This document shows, one piece after another, positions 9,850-18,734 of a DNA stretch of 64,000 nt. Positions within the stretch are counted from its first letter, which is position 1, and the number at the start of each line of letters is the position of its first letter. The position numbers and the translations under genes were made by a program. This DNA is from CAVSRC01 sp963762605. GTDB lineage: Bacteria; Pseudomonadota; Alphaproteobacteria; Rhizobiales; Kaistiaceae. Under the pieces are notes generated by a model that did not search any database, was not told the DNA's origin, and saw nothing but the letters and a program-made list of their open reading frames with translations. The stretch is taken from positions 1 through 64,000 of the forward strand of contig CAVXLJ010000020.1 of NCBI GenBank assembly GCA_963762605.1, given 5' to 3'.

Positions 9850-9961
9850 TCGTCGCCGTCGGTCTCGGCCGTACCCCGGGGTACGACCATCGCCCGCCGG
9901 CTTGATCCTGTCGCAAGATCGCTCCGTCGGAACGATTCTATCTGACCAAGAAACGCTCTAG
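9686..9961. mobile_element. MITE-like 276-bp element with 34-35-bp terminal inverted repeats
   Basis: Left arm 9686-9720 and right arm 9928-9961 are inverted copies sharing CTAGAGCG-TTCTTGGTCAG and on to TTCCG, with two mismatches and one indel. The symmetry continues inward in patches (GGAGCGATC, GGCGATG). The centre holds the palindrome GTACCCCGGGGTAC near 9870. There is no transposase or credible gene inside. The element follows the broken GH19-like frame, and its right end supplies the TAG stop of the DUF1127 gene. Confidence 0.65.
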
Positions 9962-10173
9962 ATCGGCGCGAGGCCGCGGCCGGCATCCTCGATTACGTTG
10001 CGATCGTAGCCGAGCGCGGCAAGCGTCGCATTGTCGAGGCCGAGCAGATAGGCATTCACCCGCCGTTGGGCCTGTGCCTCGCGCGCTGCGATCATGTGTG
10101 CCATTGCGCGGCGGAGAATGCTGCGCGGCGGCGCGGTGCGGTTGCGAACATCGCCGAATGTCGTCGTCGCCAT
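9958..10173 (-). CDS. DUF1127 family small protein
   Basis: A 71-residue basic protein. The C-terminal part (LLGLDNATLAALGYDRNVIE) fits DUF1127, a family of small arginine-rich alphaproteobacterial proteins, some of which are known to affect RNA and phosphate or stress responses. ATG 10173 is preceded by AGGAGCC. The stop codon lies inside the terminal repeat of the neighbouring element, so the original C-terminus may have been changed by its insertion. Confidence 0.7.
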   Translation of the reverse strand: MATTTFGDVRNRTAPPRSILRRAMAHMIAAREAQAQRRVNAYLLGLDNATLAALGYDRNVIEDAGRGLAPI

Positions 10174-10435
10174 GGCTGGCTCCTGCTTCTGGAAGTCTCC
10201 CCCGGCATCGCTGCCCCGACTTCCGGTTTCGAATCGCTCTCCCCAGCGACACCGAGGTAACCCTCCACGCCGTACAAGAGAACTGTCGCAAAGGCATGAC
10301 AGACATGCACTTATTGCGGCGCGTCATATTTCTGATGTAATTGTCGCGACGCACAAAATCGCAGCACGTGATGCCTGCGTGACGAGCGTACCCGGCTCCA
10401 TTGAAGGCGGGCCCGACAGCCTCTAGTAAGGTGGC

Positions 10436-12268
10436 ATGAACAACGAAGAATCTGCGCCGGACGGTACGACCGGACACGGCGCCCGGCTGGCGCGGCTGCG
10501 CAAGGAATTGGCACGCGCCGGCCTCACCGGTGTCATCATTCCCCATGCCGACGAGCACCAGAGCGAGTATCTGCCGCCCGCGGCCGAACGCCTGGCATGG
10601 TTAACCGGGTTCAAAGGATCCGCCGGTACGGCAATCGTGCTTGCGCAAGAGGCGGCGATCTTTGTCGACGGGCGCTATACATTGCAGGTGCGCGCCGAGA
10701 CCGATGCGGCGCTGTTTGCCCCCGAGCACCTCATCGACAATCCGCCGCAGACATGGCTTGCCGCGCATCTGAAAAAGGGCGACCGCATCGGCTACGACCC
10801 CTGGCTGATGACGGTTGCCGAGGTGCGCCGCTTCGCCGAGATCTGCACGGCGGCCGACGCCGCCTTGGTGCCGGTCGACGAAAATCCGGTGGACCGGCTG
10901 TGGAGTGACCGGCCGGCGCCACTGCAGGGCGCCGTGACGCTGCACCCGCTGGAACTCTCCGGCGAAGCCGCCGTCGACAAGATCGCCCGCCTGCAGGCGG
11001 CCATTGCCGGGAAAAAGGCCGACGCCGCGGTGATCGCCCTCACCGATTCCATCGCCTGGATCTTCAACATCCGTGGCAGCGACATTGCCCACAATCCGGT
11101 GACGCTGGCCTTCGCCATTCTGCCCAGGGACGGCAAGCCGACGCTCTTCATCGACGGGCGCAAGCTCTCCAACGCCGTGCGCGATGCGCTTTCCGGGCTT
11201 GCCGAGATCCGCGAACCTGCGGCGTTCGCGCCGAACCTCGCCGCCCTTGGAAAGGCCGGCGCCAAAGTCATGCTCGACCCGGCAACCACAGCCGACGCGA
11301 TTGCCGCGACCGTGCGCGATGCCGGCGGCACGCTGGTCGAGGCGGCCGACCCGGCGGTGCTGCCCAAGGCACGCAAGAATCCGACCGAGCTGGCCGGCGC
11401 GCGCCGCGCCCATATCCGCGACGGCGCGGCGATGGTGCGCTTCCTGGCCTGGATCGACCGGGTGGGGCCGACCGGCGCGATTGACGAGATCGCCGCGGCG
11501 GAGAAGCTGCGGGCGCTGCGCGCCGAGACCGCCGCTCGCGACGGCTCCGAACTGGTCGACACCTCGTTCGAGACGATCTCGGCCGCTGGCCCGAACGCCG
11601 CCGTGACCCATTACCGTGTGTCGCCGGAGACCACGCGGCCCATCGCACCCGACATGCTCTATCTGGTCGATTCCGGCGCGCAATATCGCGACGGCACCAC
11701 CGACATCACCCGCACGGTTGCCATCGGCACGCCGACGCCGGAGATGCGCGACCGCTTCACCCGCGTGCTCAAGGGCCACCTGGCGGTGGCCGTGGCGCGC
11801 TTCCCCGCCGGCACCTCGGGCGCCCAGATCGACACGCTGGCACGGCAGTATCTCTGGGCTGCGGGGCTCGACTTCGACCACGGCACCGGCCACGGCATCG
11901 GCTCCTTCCTCAACGTCCACGAAGGGCCGGCGCGCATCTCCAAGCTCGGCACCGTGCCGCTCGAAGCCGGGATGATCCTTTCCGACGAGCCCGGCTACTA
12001 CAAGGCCGGCGCCTATGGCATCCGCATCGAAAACCTGATCATCGTCACCGCGGCCGAAGAGATCGCCGGCGGCGACCGACCGATGCTTGGCTTCGAGACG
12101 ATCACCTTCGTCCCCATCGACCGGCGGCTGATCGAGCCGGCGCTGATGACCAAGGACGAGATCGCCTGGCTCGACGCCTACCACGCCAGTCTTCCGGGCA
12201 GGCTCGGCCATCTGCTCGATGCGGATGAGCGGGCCTGGCTGGCAGAAGCTTGCCGGCCGCTCGCCTGA
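10436..12268 (+). CDS. pepP: Xaa-Pro aminopeptidase (M24B)
   Basis: Cytosolic metallopeptidase that removes an N-terminal residue preceding proline. At 610 residues it has the three-domain layout of eukaryote-like aminopeptidase P: two creatinase-N type domains (about 15-310), then the pita-bread catalytic domain. The five metal ligands are visible: Asp412 (VDSG), Asp423 (DGTTD), His486 (GTGHGIG), Glu518 (SDEPGYY) and Glu532 (GIRIEN). Start ATG 10436 follows AAGGTGG. Two genes follow at short spacing in the same direction. Confidence 0.92.
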   Translation: MNNEESAPDGTTGHGARLARLRKELARAGLTGVIIPHADEHQSEYLPPAAERLAWLTGFKGSAGTAIVLAQEAAIFVDGRYTLQVRAETDAALFAPEHLIDNPPQTWLAAHLKKGDRIGYDPWLMTVAEVRRFAEICTAADAALVPVDENPVDRLWSDRPAPLQGAVTLHPLELSGEAAVDKIARLQAAIAGKKADAAVIALTDSIAWIFNIRGSDIAHNPVTLAFAILPRDGKPTLFIDGRKLSNAVRDALSGLAEIREPAAFAPNLAALGKAGAKVMLDPATTADAIAATVRDAGGTLVEAADPAVLPKARKNPTELAGARRAHIRDGAAMVRFLAWIDRVGPTGAIDEIAAAEKLRALRAETAARDGSELVDTSFETISAAGPNAAVTHYRVSPETTRPIAPDMLYLVDSGAQYRDGTTDITRTVAIGTPTPEMRDRFTRVLKGHLAVAVARFPAGTSGAQIDTLARQYLWAAGLDFDHGTGHGIGSFLNVHEGPARISKLGTVPLEAGMILSDEPGYYKAGAYGIRIENLIIVTAAEEIAGGDRPMLGFETITFVPIDRRLIEPALMTKDEIAWLDAYHASLPGRLGHLLDADERAWLAEACRPLA

Positions 12269-12278
12269 GGCGCGACGG

Positions 12279-13118
12279 GTGCCCGCCCTGCGCCTCGCCT
12301 GCCTGCCCTGGTACGAACTGCCGGAAACGCGCGCCGCACAGGATGCCCTGTGGACGATCATCGCCCGCCATCTTGCCCGGCAGGGCATTGCCGACGTTCC
12401 GTCTCGTCTGACGCGCGGCCGGCCCGTGCCCGCGCTGCTGGCCGATCCCCGCCTCTTGTTCGGCCAGTGCTGCGGCTATGACGTGGTCTACGGCTTTGCC
12501 GACAGCGTAGCGGTGCTGGCCACGCCGGAATACGACGCTCCCGGCTGCAACGGCTCCGACTATCGCAGCTTCGTTCTCGTGCGCGCCGATTCCCCGGCCA
12601 CGACGCTCGACGACCTCCGCGGCGCCACCTGCGTCGTCAACGGCTTCAATTCCCACTCCGGCACCAACGCGCTGCGCGCCCTGGTGGCGCCGCTCAGCCG
12701 CGCCGGCCGCTTCTTCGCCAGCGTCAAAGTGAGCGGCGCCCACATGGACAGCCTTGCCATGCTCCAGGCCGGCGCGGCCGACGTAATGGCGATGGACTGT
12801 GTGCTCCACGCGCTGCTTGCCCGCCACCGACCGCAGGCGCTGGCGGGAACACGCATCCTCTGCCAGAGCGACCCGGCGCCGGCCCCGCCATTCGTCACCG
12901 CGCTTGCCGCCGACGCGACCGCGATCGCGCCCATGCGCGGGGCGCTCGCCGATGCCTTCTCCGACGACCAGGCGCGCGCCCCGCTGGCCACGCTGCTGCT
13001 TCGCGGCGTCGCGTTCCGGCCGGTGTCGGATTATGCAAGGATCGTCGCCTGCGAGGCCGCGGCACTTGCCCGTGGCTATATGGAGCTGCACGCGACGAGC
13101 CCCGCGCTGGCGCGGTGA
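12279..13118 (+). CDS. PhnD-like phosphate/phosphonate binding protein, no signal peptide
   Basis: A 279-residue protein of the PhnD (periplasmic phosphonate-binding) superfamily: LRLACLPWYELPET at the start, NGFNSHSGTNALR in the middle and VKVSGAHMDSLAMLQAGAADVMAMD. Start GTG 12279, 11 bases after pepP, is preferred because it puts LRLACLPWY at the N-terminus where relatives begin. No signal peptide and no transporter subunits are seen nearby, so this may be a cytosolic orphan ligand-binding protein. It is probably cotranscribed with pepP. Confidence 0.75.
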   Translation: MPALRLACLPWYELPETRAAQDALWTIIARHLARQGIADVPSRLTRGRPVPALLADPRLLFGQCCGYDVVYGFADSVAVLATPEYDAPGCNGSDYRSFVLVRADSPATTLDDLRGATCVVNGFNSHSGTNALRALVAPLSRAGRFFASVKVSGAHMDSLAMLQAGAADVMAMDCVLHALLARHRPQALAGTRILCQSDPAPAPPFVTALAADATAIAPMRGALADAFSDDQARAPLATLLLRGVAFRPVSDYARIVACEAAALARGYMELHATSPALAR

Positions 13119-13149
13119 GCCCGTCAAGACGACGTTCACGGAGGAGCCG

Positions 13150-14124
13150 ATGCCCGCACGACAGGATGGTAAGGTCGAACTCGGCCGCACCGGCCTTGCC
13201 GTCTCGAAGCTCTGCTTCGGCGCCTCCGGACTGGGTTCCATGCCCGGGACCTACGGCTATGCGGTGGAGAGCGACCGGGCCATGGCGACGCTGCAGGCGA
13301 TCTTCGCTTCTCCGGTGAATTTTCTCGATACCGCGCGCATCTACGGCCACGGGCGCAGCGAGGAGCGCATCGGCAGGGCCATCAGGGAATTCGGCCTGCC
13401 CGCGGGCTTCGTCATCGCCTCCAAGATCGACCGTGATTTCGAGACCGGCCTCTTCGACGGTCCACGCGCGCGGCGCTCGCTGGAAGAGAGTTTCGAGGCG
13501 CTCGGCCTCGACCACATTCCCCTGATGCATTTGCACGACCCGGAACACGCTTTGGGCATGAAGGACATCACCAAGCCGGGCGGCGCGCTCACCGAACTCT
13601 TCAAGATGAAAGAGGAAGGGCTCGTGGGCGCCGTCGGCCTGGCGGCGGGTCGCATCGACTTGATGATGCCGCTGCTCAGGGATTGGGACTTTGACGCGAT
13701 CGTCACCCACAACCGCTTCATGCTGCCCAACCGCAACGCCGAACCGATGATCGACTTCTGTGTCGCCAAGGGAATCGCCGTGCTCAACGCGGCACCCTAT
13801 GCCGGCGGCGTGCTGGCCAAGGGGGCGGACAACTACCAGAAATATGCCTATTCGGACGCTTCCGCCGAAACGCTCTCGCTCATCCGCCGCATCGAGGAAA
13901 TCTGCGACCGCTACCGGGTGCCGACCGGCGCCGCCGCCCTGCAGTTCTCCATGCGCGACAAGCGGGTGACCTCGACCATCGTCGGCGTCAGCAAGCCGGA
14001 GCGCATCGCCGAGACGCTCGAATGGGCGGCCTGGACGATTCCCGATGCCATGTGGGAGGAACTGTTGGCACTGCCCTACGACACCGACGACCCCGAAGCG
14101 ACGCGGAAATACACCTCGGAGTAG
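13150..14124 (+). CDS. Aldo/keto reductase
   Basis: A 324-residue NAD(P)H-dependent oxidoreductase with a TIM-barrel fold. Motifs are LGRTGLAVSKLCFG, FLDTARIYGHGRSEERIG (catalytic Asp and Tyr), the catalytic Lys in VIASKIDRD and His in LMHLHDPE. It is nearest to the D-threo-aldose 1-dehydrogenase / L-fucose dehydrogenase branch. ATG 13150 is chosen because GGAGGAG lies immediately upstream. It is third in a run with pepP and the PhnD-like gene. Confidence 0.85.
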   Translation: MPARQDGKVELGRTGLAVSKLCFGASGLGSMPGTYGYAVESDRAMATLQAIFASPVNFLDTARIYGHGRSEERIGRAIREFGLPAGFVIASKIDRDFETGLFDGPRARRSLEESFEALGLDHIPLMHLHDPEHALGMKDITKPGGALTELFKMKEEGLVGAVGLAAGRIDLMMPLLRDWDFDAIVTHNRFMLPNRNAEPMIDFCVAKGIAVLNAAPYAGGVLAKGADNYQKYAYSDASAETLSLIRRIEEICDRYRVPTGAAALQFSMRDKRVTSTIVGVSKPERIAETLEWAAWTIPDAMWEELLALPYDTDDPEATRKYTSE

Positions 14125-14302
14125 ACCAGAGCCAGCAAAGGCGTGTGTCTTGGGATTTCCACTGCCTTGTGCCACCCCATTCTGCCGCATGCGCACGAAA
14201 CGCTCTTCGGCCACGTGCCCACGAGCGCATCGGGACGTCGCGTTCTGAAGATCCAGAGGCGCTGCCGGCGTCGCAACTCGCAGCGGTCGGGACGATGGCC
14301 GC

Positions 14303-14831
14303 ATGAGTGAAGAGAGCAAAATCAGACCTGTCGTCGTCGTCCTTGTCCACAAGCCGGAGCCGACCCCTGACGAGTTCGTTTCGTTGCGCCAGTGCGGCAA
14401 GGTGCTTCGCGACCATGACATCGTGATTGTTGCGCCGAATCCGATTGACCTGAGCGCGTACCGAAAGCTTTTGCCAACGGCAACGGAGCTGCGTGTCGCC
14501 CCGCATTGGGTGTCAAGCATCCAGGCGTGCAACCGGATGATGATGTCGCCGGTTGGGGAAAGCCGGCCAACTCCGCGGCGCCTGGCAGCTGTACCAGGCA
14601 AATTGCGACCTGTTTTGGAGCACCGTGGTGCCGCGCATTGATGTCGATTTCAAAATTGCGAGCGTCGAACAAGCAGCACGATCTTCATGGGAGGTGCTGC
14701 CTGCACGGTGCATGGAAATGACGCGTGGCGCGTTGCCGTTCGGCATTCATGCCTGGGCAAGGCACGACCCGAAGTTCCTTGCCCCTTATCTTCATTCTGC
14801 CGGAATCGACCGCACCGGAATTGGCACCTGA
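14303..14831 (+). pseudogene. DUF5672-like glycosyltransferase remnant with internal deletion
   Basis: The first 75 residues from ATG 14303 (PVVVVLVHKPEPTPDEFVSLR...SIQACNRMMMSP) match the start of DUF5672 proteins. The C-terminal half appears in another frame from about 14553 (LFWSTVVPR, SWEVLPARCMEM, LPFGIHAWARHDP). The middle of the family, about 100 residues, is missing. Two conserved ends separated by a deletion and a frame change point to a dead gene. Neither part alone would make a full fold. Confidence 0.65.
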
Positions 14832-15006
14832 CCGTCGACAACCCGGAAGCGGTGCGGCAAGACACGTCGGCGCAGGCGGCTTCGACACCCCGACGCCGCG
14901 GCAAGCTCCCCCTATGGCCTTGGGCGGCAGATTGGGAATGGGCGTCGCCTAAATCAATGGCGCCATTGAACGGTGATTGGACCAGGCCACACGCCTGCGC
15001 CCCGGT

Positions 15007-17187
15007 TCACTCGCCGATCAGCCTGAACCAGCCGGCCTCGTCGATGACCTCAACGCCGTGCCTCTCGGCGTCCTTGAGCTTGGAGCCGGCGCCCGGCCCG
15101 GCGACCACCAGATCGGTCTTCTTCGACACCGAGCCGGAGACCTTGGCGCCCAGCCGCTCGGCCATCGCCTTGGCCTCGTCGCGGCTCATGCGCTCGAGCG
15201 TTCCGGTGAAGACGATGGTCTTGCCGGCGACCGCCGTCTCGGTCGCCGCCTGCTCGGCGTCGCTGATCTCGGTCATCTCGGCAACCAGCGCCTCGACCAC
15301 CGCGCGGTTGTGGCTCTCGCCGAAGTAACGGGCGACAGCTTCCACCACGGTCTCGCCGATCTGGTCGATGGCGTCCATATCGGCACCGGCTGCCGCGTCG
15401 CCTTCGGCGATCTTGAGCGCCCCATCGTGAAAGGCGGTCCATGAGCCATAGGCGCGGGCGAGCTGGCGCGCCGTGGTCTCGCCGACATGGCGGATGCCGA
15501 GCGCATTGATGAAGCGTTCAAGTGCGATCTCGCGGCGCGCGTCGATTGCCGCAAAGAGATTGCGCACCGAGGTCTCGCCGAAGCCCTCGCGCGTCTTGAG
15601 CACACCGCCCAACGCGGCGTCGCGGCGGGCGAGCGTGAAGATGTCGGCCGGCGCCTTCACCGGCAGATCCGGCTCCTCGTCGTAGAAATATTCGATCTGC
15701 TTCGCCCCCAGCCCCTCGATATCGAAGGCGGAGCGCGAGACGAAGTGCATCAGGTGTTCCTTGCGCTGGAAGGGGCAGGCGAACTCGCCCGAGCAGCGGC
15801 GCACGATCCCCTCCCCGCCGGTGGCGATCGCCTCGCGAACGACCTCGGTCTTGAGATGGCAGGGGCAGACCCTGGGGAATTCATACGGCCTCGCCCCCTT
15901 CGGCCGCGCCGCGAGATGGACGTCGAGCACCTGCGGGATCACGTCGCCGGCGCGCTGGATGCCGACCGTGTCGCCAATGCGGATGTCGATGGGATTGCCG
16001 TCGGCGTCGGTGCGCAACGGCAGCGGCTGGCCGTCGCGGCCGTAGCCGCGGATGAAGTCCTCATTGTGCAGCGTGGCATTGACCACGGTGACGCCGCCGA
16101 CATTCACCGGCTCCAGCCGCGCCACCGGCGTCAGCGCGCCGGTGCGCCCGACCTGGATGTCGATGCCGACGACTTTTGTGGTGGCGCGCTCGGCGGCAAA
16201 CTTGTGGGCGATCGCCCAGCGCGGCGAGGCGCTGCGAATGCCGAGGCGCTCCTGCAGCGCCAGCGAATCGACCTTGTAGACGACGCCGTCGATATCGTAG
16301 GGGAGCGCGGCGCGCTGCCTCTCAATGTCGGCATAGACGGCAAGTGCTTGCGCGACGCCGGCGCAGGACTGCATCAGCGGATTGACCGGGAAGCCCCATT
16401 TGCCGAAGGCCCTGACGACGCCGAACTGGGTGTCGGCGGGAAGCGCGCGCGCCTCGCCCCAGGCATAGGCGAAGAAGCGCAGCGGGCGGGACGCGGTGAC
16501 TGCCGGGTCCTTCTGGCGGAGCGACCCGGCAGCGGTGTTGCGCGCGTTTGCATAGGGCTCGGCGCCGGCCTCGGCTTGCGCGCGGTTGAGGGCGAGGAAA
16601 TCGTCCTTGCTGAAATAGATCTCGCCGCGCACCTCGATGAGGTCGGGCGCCGCCTTGGGGAGCGTCTGCGGGATGTCCTTGATGGTGCGGACATTGGCGG
16701 TGACGTCCTCGCCGCTGACGCCGTCGCCGCGGGTCGCACCCTGCACCAGCCTGCGGTCCTCGTAGCGCAGCGAAATCGACAGGCCGTCGATCTTGGGCTC
16801 GGCGGTGAGCGCCACCGGCTCGTCGCGGTTGAGCCCGAGGAAGCGCTGCACCTGCTCGATGAAGGCCCGCACGTCGTCGTCAGTATAGGCCTTTTCCAGC
16901 GACAGCATGGGGACGGCATGGCGGACCGTGGCGAACTTGCCCGAGGGCGCGCCGCTGACGCGGCCTGTCGGGCTGTCGGCGCGCTTCAGCGCCGGAAAAC
17001 GTGCCTCGATCGCCGCGTTGCGGATGATGAGCGCATCATATTCGGCGTCGGCGACGGTCGGCGCGTCCTCCTCGTAATAGCGCCGGTCGTGGCCGGCGAT
17101 CTCACGCGCCAGACGCTTCAGCTCGGCGGCGGCTTCCGCCTCGCTCAACGCCTCGACCGGCTTGGTTGTATTGGCCGCTTTCGCCAC
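15007..17187 (-). CDS. ligA: NAD-dependent DNA ligase
   Basis: Essential enzyme that seals nicks during replication and repair. From GTG 17187 (GGGAGGT eight bases upstream) it has 726 residues. The order is adenylation domain with catalytic Lys132 (KIDGLS), OB fold, four-cysteine zinc finger (CPCH...C...C), helix-hairpin-helix region (GIRHVGE) and a C-terminal BRCT domain (GKTIVFTGTLERMSRDEA). The frame stays open for another 1.3 kb upstream but that part is antisense to no domain and lies over the MFS gene out of phase. It lies downstream of the MFS exporter, 56 bases apart. Confidence 0.95.
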   Translation of the reverse strand: MAKAANTTKPVEALSEAEAAAELKRLAREIAGHDRRYYEEDAPTVADAEYDALIIRNAAIEARFPALKRADSPTGRVSGAPSGKFATVRHAVPMLSLEKAYTDDDVRAFIEQVQRFLGLNRDEPVALTAEPKIDGLSISLRYEDRRLVQGATRGDGVSGEDVTANVRTIKDIPQTLPKAAPDLIEVRGEIYFSKDDFLALNRAQAEAGAEPYANARNTAAGSLRQKDPAVTASRPLRFFAYAWGEARALPADTQFGVVRAFGKWGFPVNPLMQSCAGVAQALAVYADIERQRAALPYDIDGVVYKVDSLALQERLGIRSASPRWAIAHKFAAERATTKVVGIDIQVGRTGALTPVARLEPVNVGGVTVVNATLHNEDFIRGYGRDGQPLPLRTDADGNPIDIRIGDTVGIQRAGDVIPQVLDVHLAARPKGARPYEFPRVCPCHLKTEVVREAIATGGEGIVRRCSGEFACPFQRKEHLMHFVSRSAFDIEGLGAKQIEYFYDEEPDLPVKAPADIFTLARRDAALGGVLKTREGFGETSVRNLFAAIDARREIALERFINALGIRHVGETTARQLARAYGSWTAFHDGALKIAEGDAAAGADMDAIDQIGETVVEAVARYFGESHNRAVVEALVAEMTEISDAEQAATETAVAGKTIVFTGTLERMSRDEAKAMAERLGAKVSGSVSKKTDLVVAGPGAGSKLKDAERHGVEVIDEAGWFRLIGE

Positions 17188-17243
17188 CTCGGCACCTCCC
17201 GAATCCGACAAGATTCGCCCAAGCCGAACGGCCGGGCAAGGCT

Positions 17244-18470
17244 TCAGTCGGAGCCGCTGGCAGGAGCCGGTGCGTGAACGCCAAGCAGGGCGACGACCAG
17301 GCCGATGACGAAGAGGACGGCGCCGAGCAGGAAGGCCGCGCCCGGCAGGTGGATCGGTGTTACCGGGCCGATGAAATAGCCGAACACCGAGCCGGCGACC
17401 GGCGGGCCGATGATGCCGGTGACGGTCTGGGCGCTCGAAATTGCGCCTTGCAGGATGCCCTGCTCGTTGGGCGGCACCTGGCGCGTGATCAGCGATTGCA
17501 CGGCCGGCGCGGTCAGCCCCCAGCCGAGCACATAGGGCACGATGATGGCGTAGATCATCCAGGCTTGCGAGGAGAAGGCGATGCCGACCATGCAGATCGC
17601 CGCGACCGTGAAGCCAATGTTGATGGTGATGCGCTCGCCGATCTTGGGCACGACGACCCGCACCAGGCCGCCCTGTGTGATGACCACGAGCACGCCGACC
17701 ACGGCCAGCGAGATGCCGACCTGATAGGCCGTCCAGCCGAAGCGGTAGCCCGTGTAGAGCACCCAGTTGGCTTCCAGCATGCGCTCGGCGAGCTGGGCGA
17801 TGACGAACAGCGACAAGAGCGCCAGCACCGCCTTGTAGCGCAGCACGACAACGAAGGCGCCGATCGGGTTGGCCTCCTTCAGGCGGAAGGGGCGCCGATG
17901 GGCGCGATCGAGCGATTCGGGGAGCATGAAGAAGGCGAACAGGAAGGCGATGACGCTGACCCCGGCGGCCGCGTAGAAGGGCACGCGCGAGCCGTACTCG
18001 CCAAGCACGCCGCCGACCAGCGGGCCGGCGATGAAGCCGACGCCGAAGGCGGCGCCGATGAGCCCGAAATTCGCCGCACGCTTCTCGGGCGGCGTGATGT
18101 CGGCGATGTAGGCGGTCGCGGTCGCCACCGACGCCCCCATGATGCCGCCGATGATGCGCGCCAGCGCCACGATCCAGAGATTTGGCGCCAGCGCCAGCAG
18201 GATGTAGTCGACGCCGAGGCCGGCGAGCGAGACCAGCATGATCGGCCGGCGACCGAAGCGGTCCGACAGGGCGCCGAAGGCCGGCCCGAAGAGGAACTGC
18301 ATCAGCGCGTAAAGCGACAGCAGCAGGCCGTAGAGGGTCGCCGCCTTGCCGACGGCATCGCCGGAGAGCTCCTTCACCAACAACGGGATGACCGGCAGCA
18401 TGACGCCGATGCCGAAGACGTAGATGACCATGGTCCCGAACAGGACCATGATGCTGGCGCGCTGATTCAT
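17244..18470 (-). CDS. MFS transporter, TetA/TCR-type exporter
   Basis: A 408-residue protein with twelve predicted membrane spans. Motif A is GALSDRFGRRP between spans 2 and 3; motif C-like glycines (GAAFGVGFIAGPLVGG) in span 5 are typical of drug/H+ antiporters of the tetracycline-resistance branch. It is likely an inner-membrane proton antiporter; the substrate is unknown. It lies between recN and ligA in the same direction. Confidence 0.85.
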   Translation of the reverse strand: MNQRASIMVLFGTMVIYVFGIGVMLPVIPLLVKELSGDAVGKAATLYGLLLSLYALMQFLFGPAFGALSDRFGRRPIMLVSLAGLGVDYILLALAPNLWIVALARIIGGIMGASVATATAYIADITPPEKRAANFGLIGAAFGVGFIAGPLVGGVLGEYGSRVPFYAAAGVSVIAFLFAFFMLPESLDRAHRRPFRLKEANPIGAFVVVLRYKAVLALLSLFVIAQLAERMLEANWVLYTGYRFGWTAYQVGISLAVVGVLVVITQGGLVRVVVPKIGERITINIGFTVAAICMVGIAFSSQAWMIYAIIVPYVLGWGLTAPAVQSLITRQVPPNEQGILQGAISSAQTVTGIIGPPVAGSVFGYFIGPVTPIHLPGAAFLLGAVLFVIGLVVALLGVHAPAPASGSD

Positions 18471-18734
18471 CAGGCGGCGGCCTCCCTGCCCGGCCGCCCG
18501 TCAGGCAGGAAATCCGGCGGTGCACCGCGGCGTCCGCCGCTCGGTTGCCCCGATTTCCCTGCGTATTTCGGCATTGCCGACTCCGTTTCTGGTATCGCCG
18601 GCCGTTTCAGACACGATCCGCCGCGATTAGGCAAGCGGCGCGGCTGCCGCACCCTCGGAAGAATGGCGAATGGTCGGTGGCGGATGGTGTGGGAGCAGCC
18701 TGCCCTGCCATTCACCATGCACCAGTCTCAGAAA

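Noticed and set aside
14142..14302. Small minus-strand frame between the reductase and the DUF5672 remnant
   Set aside because: Arg/Ser-rich, no ribosome site and no similarity I recognise.
15007..18525. Possible fusion of ligase with an N-terminal extension of about 440 residues
   Set aside because: The extension overlies the MFS gene in another frame and has no domain; a GTG with a strong ribosome site at 17187 gives a normal ligase.
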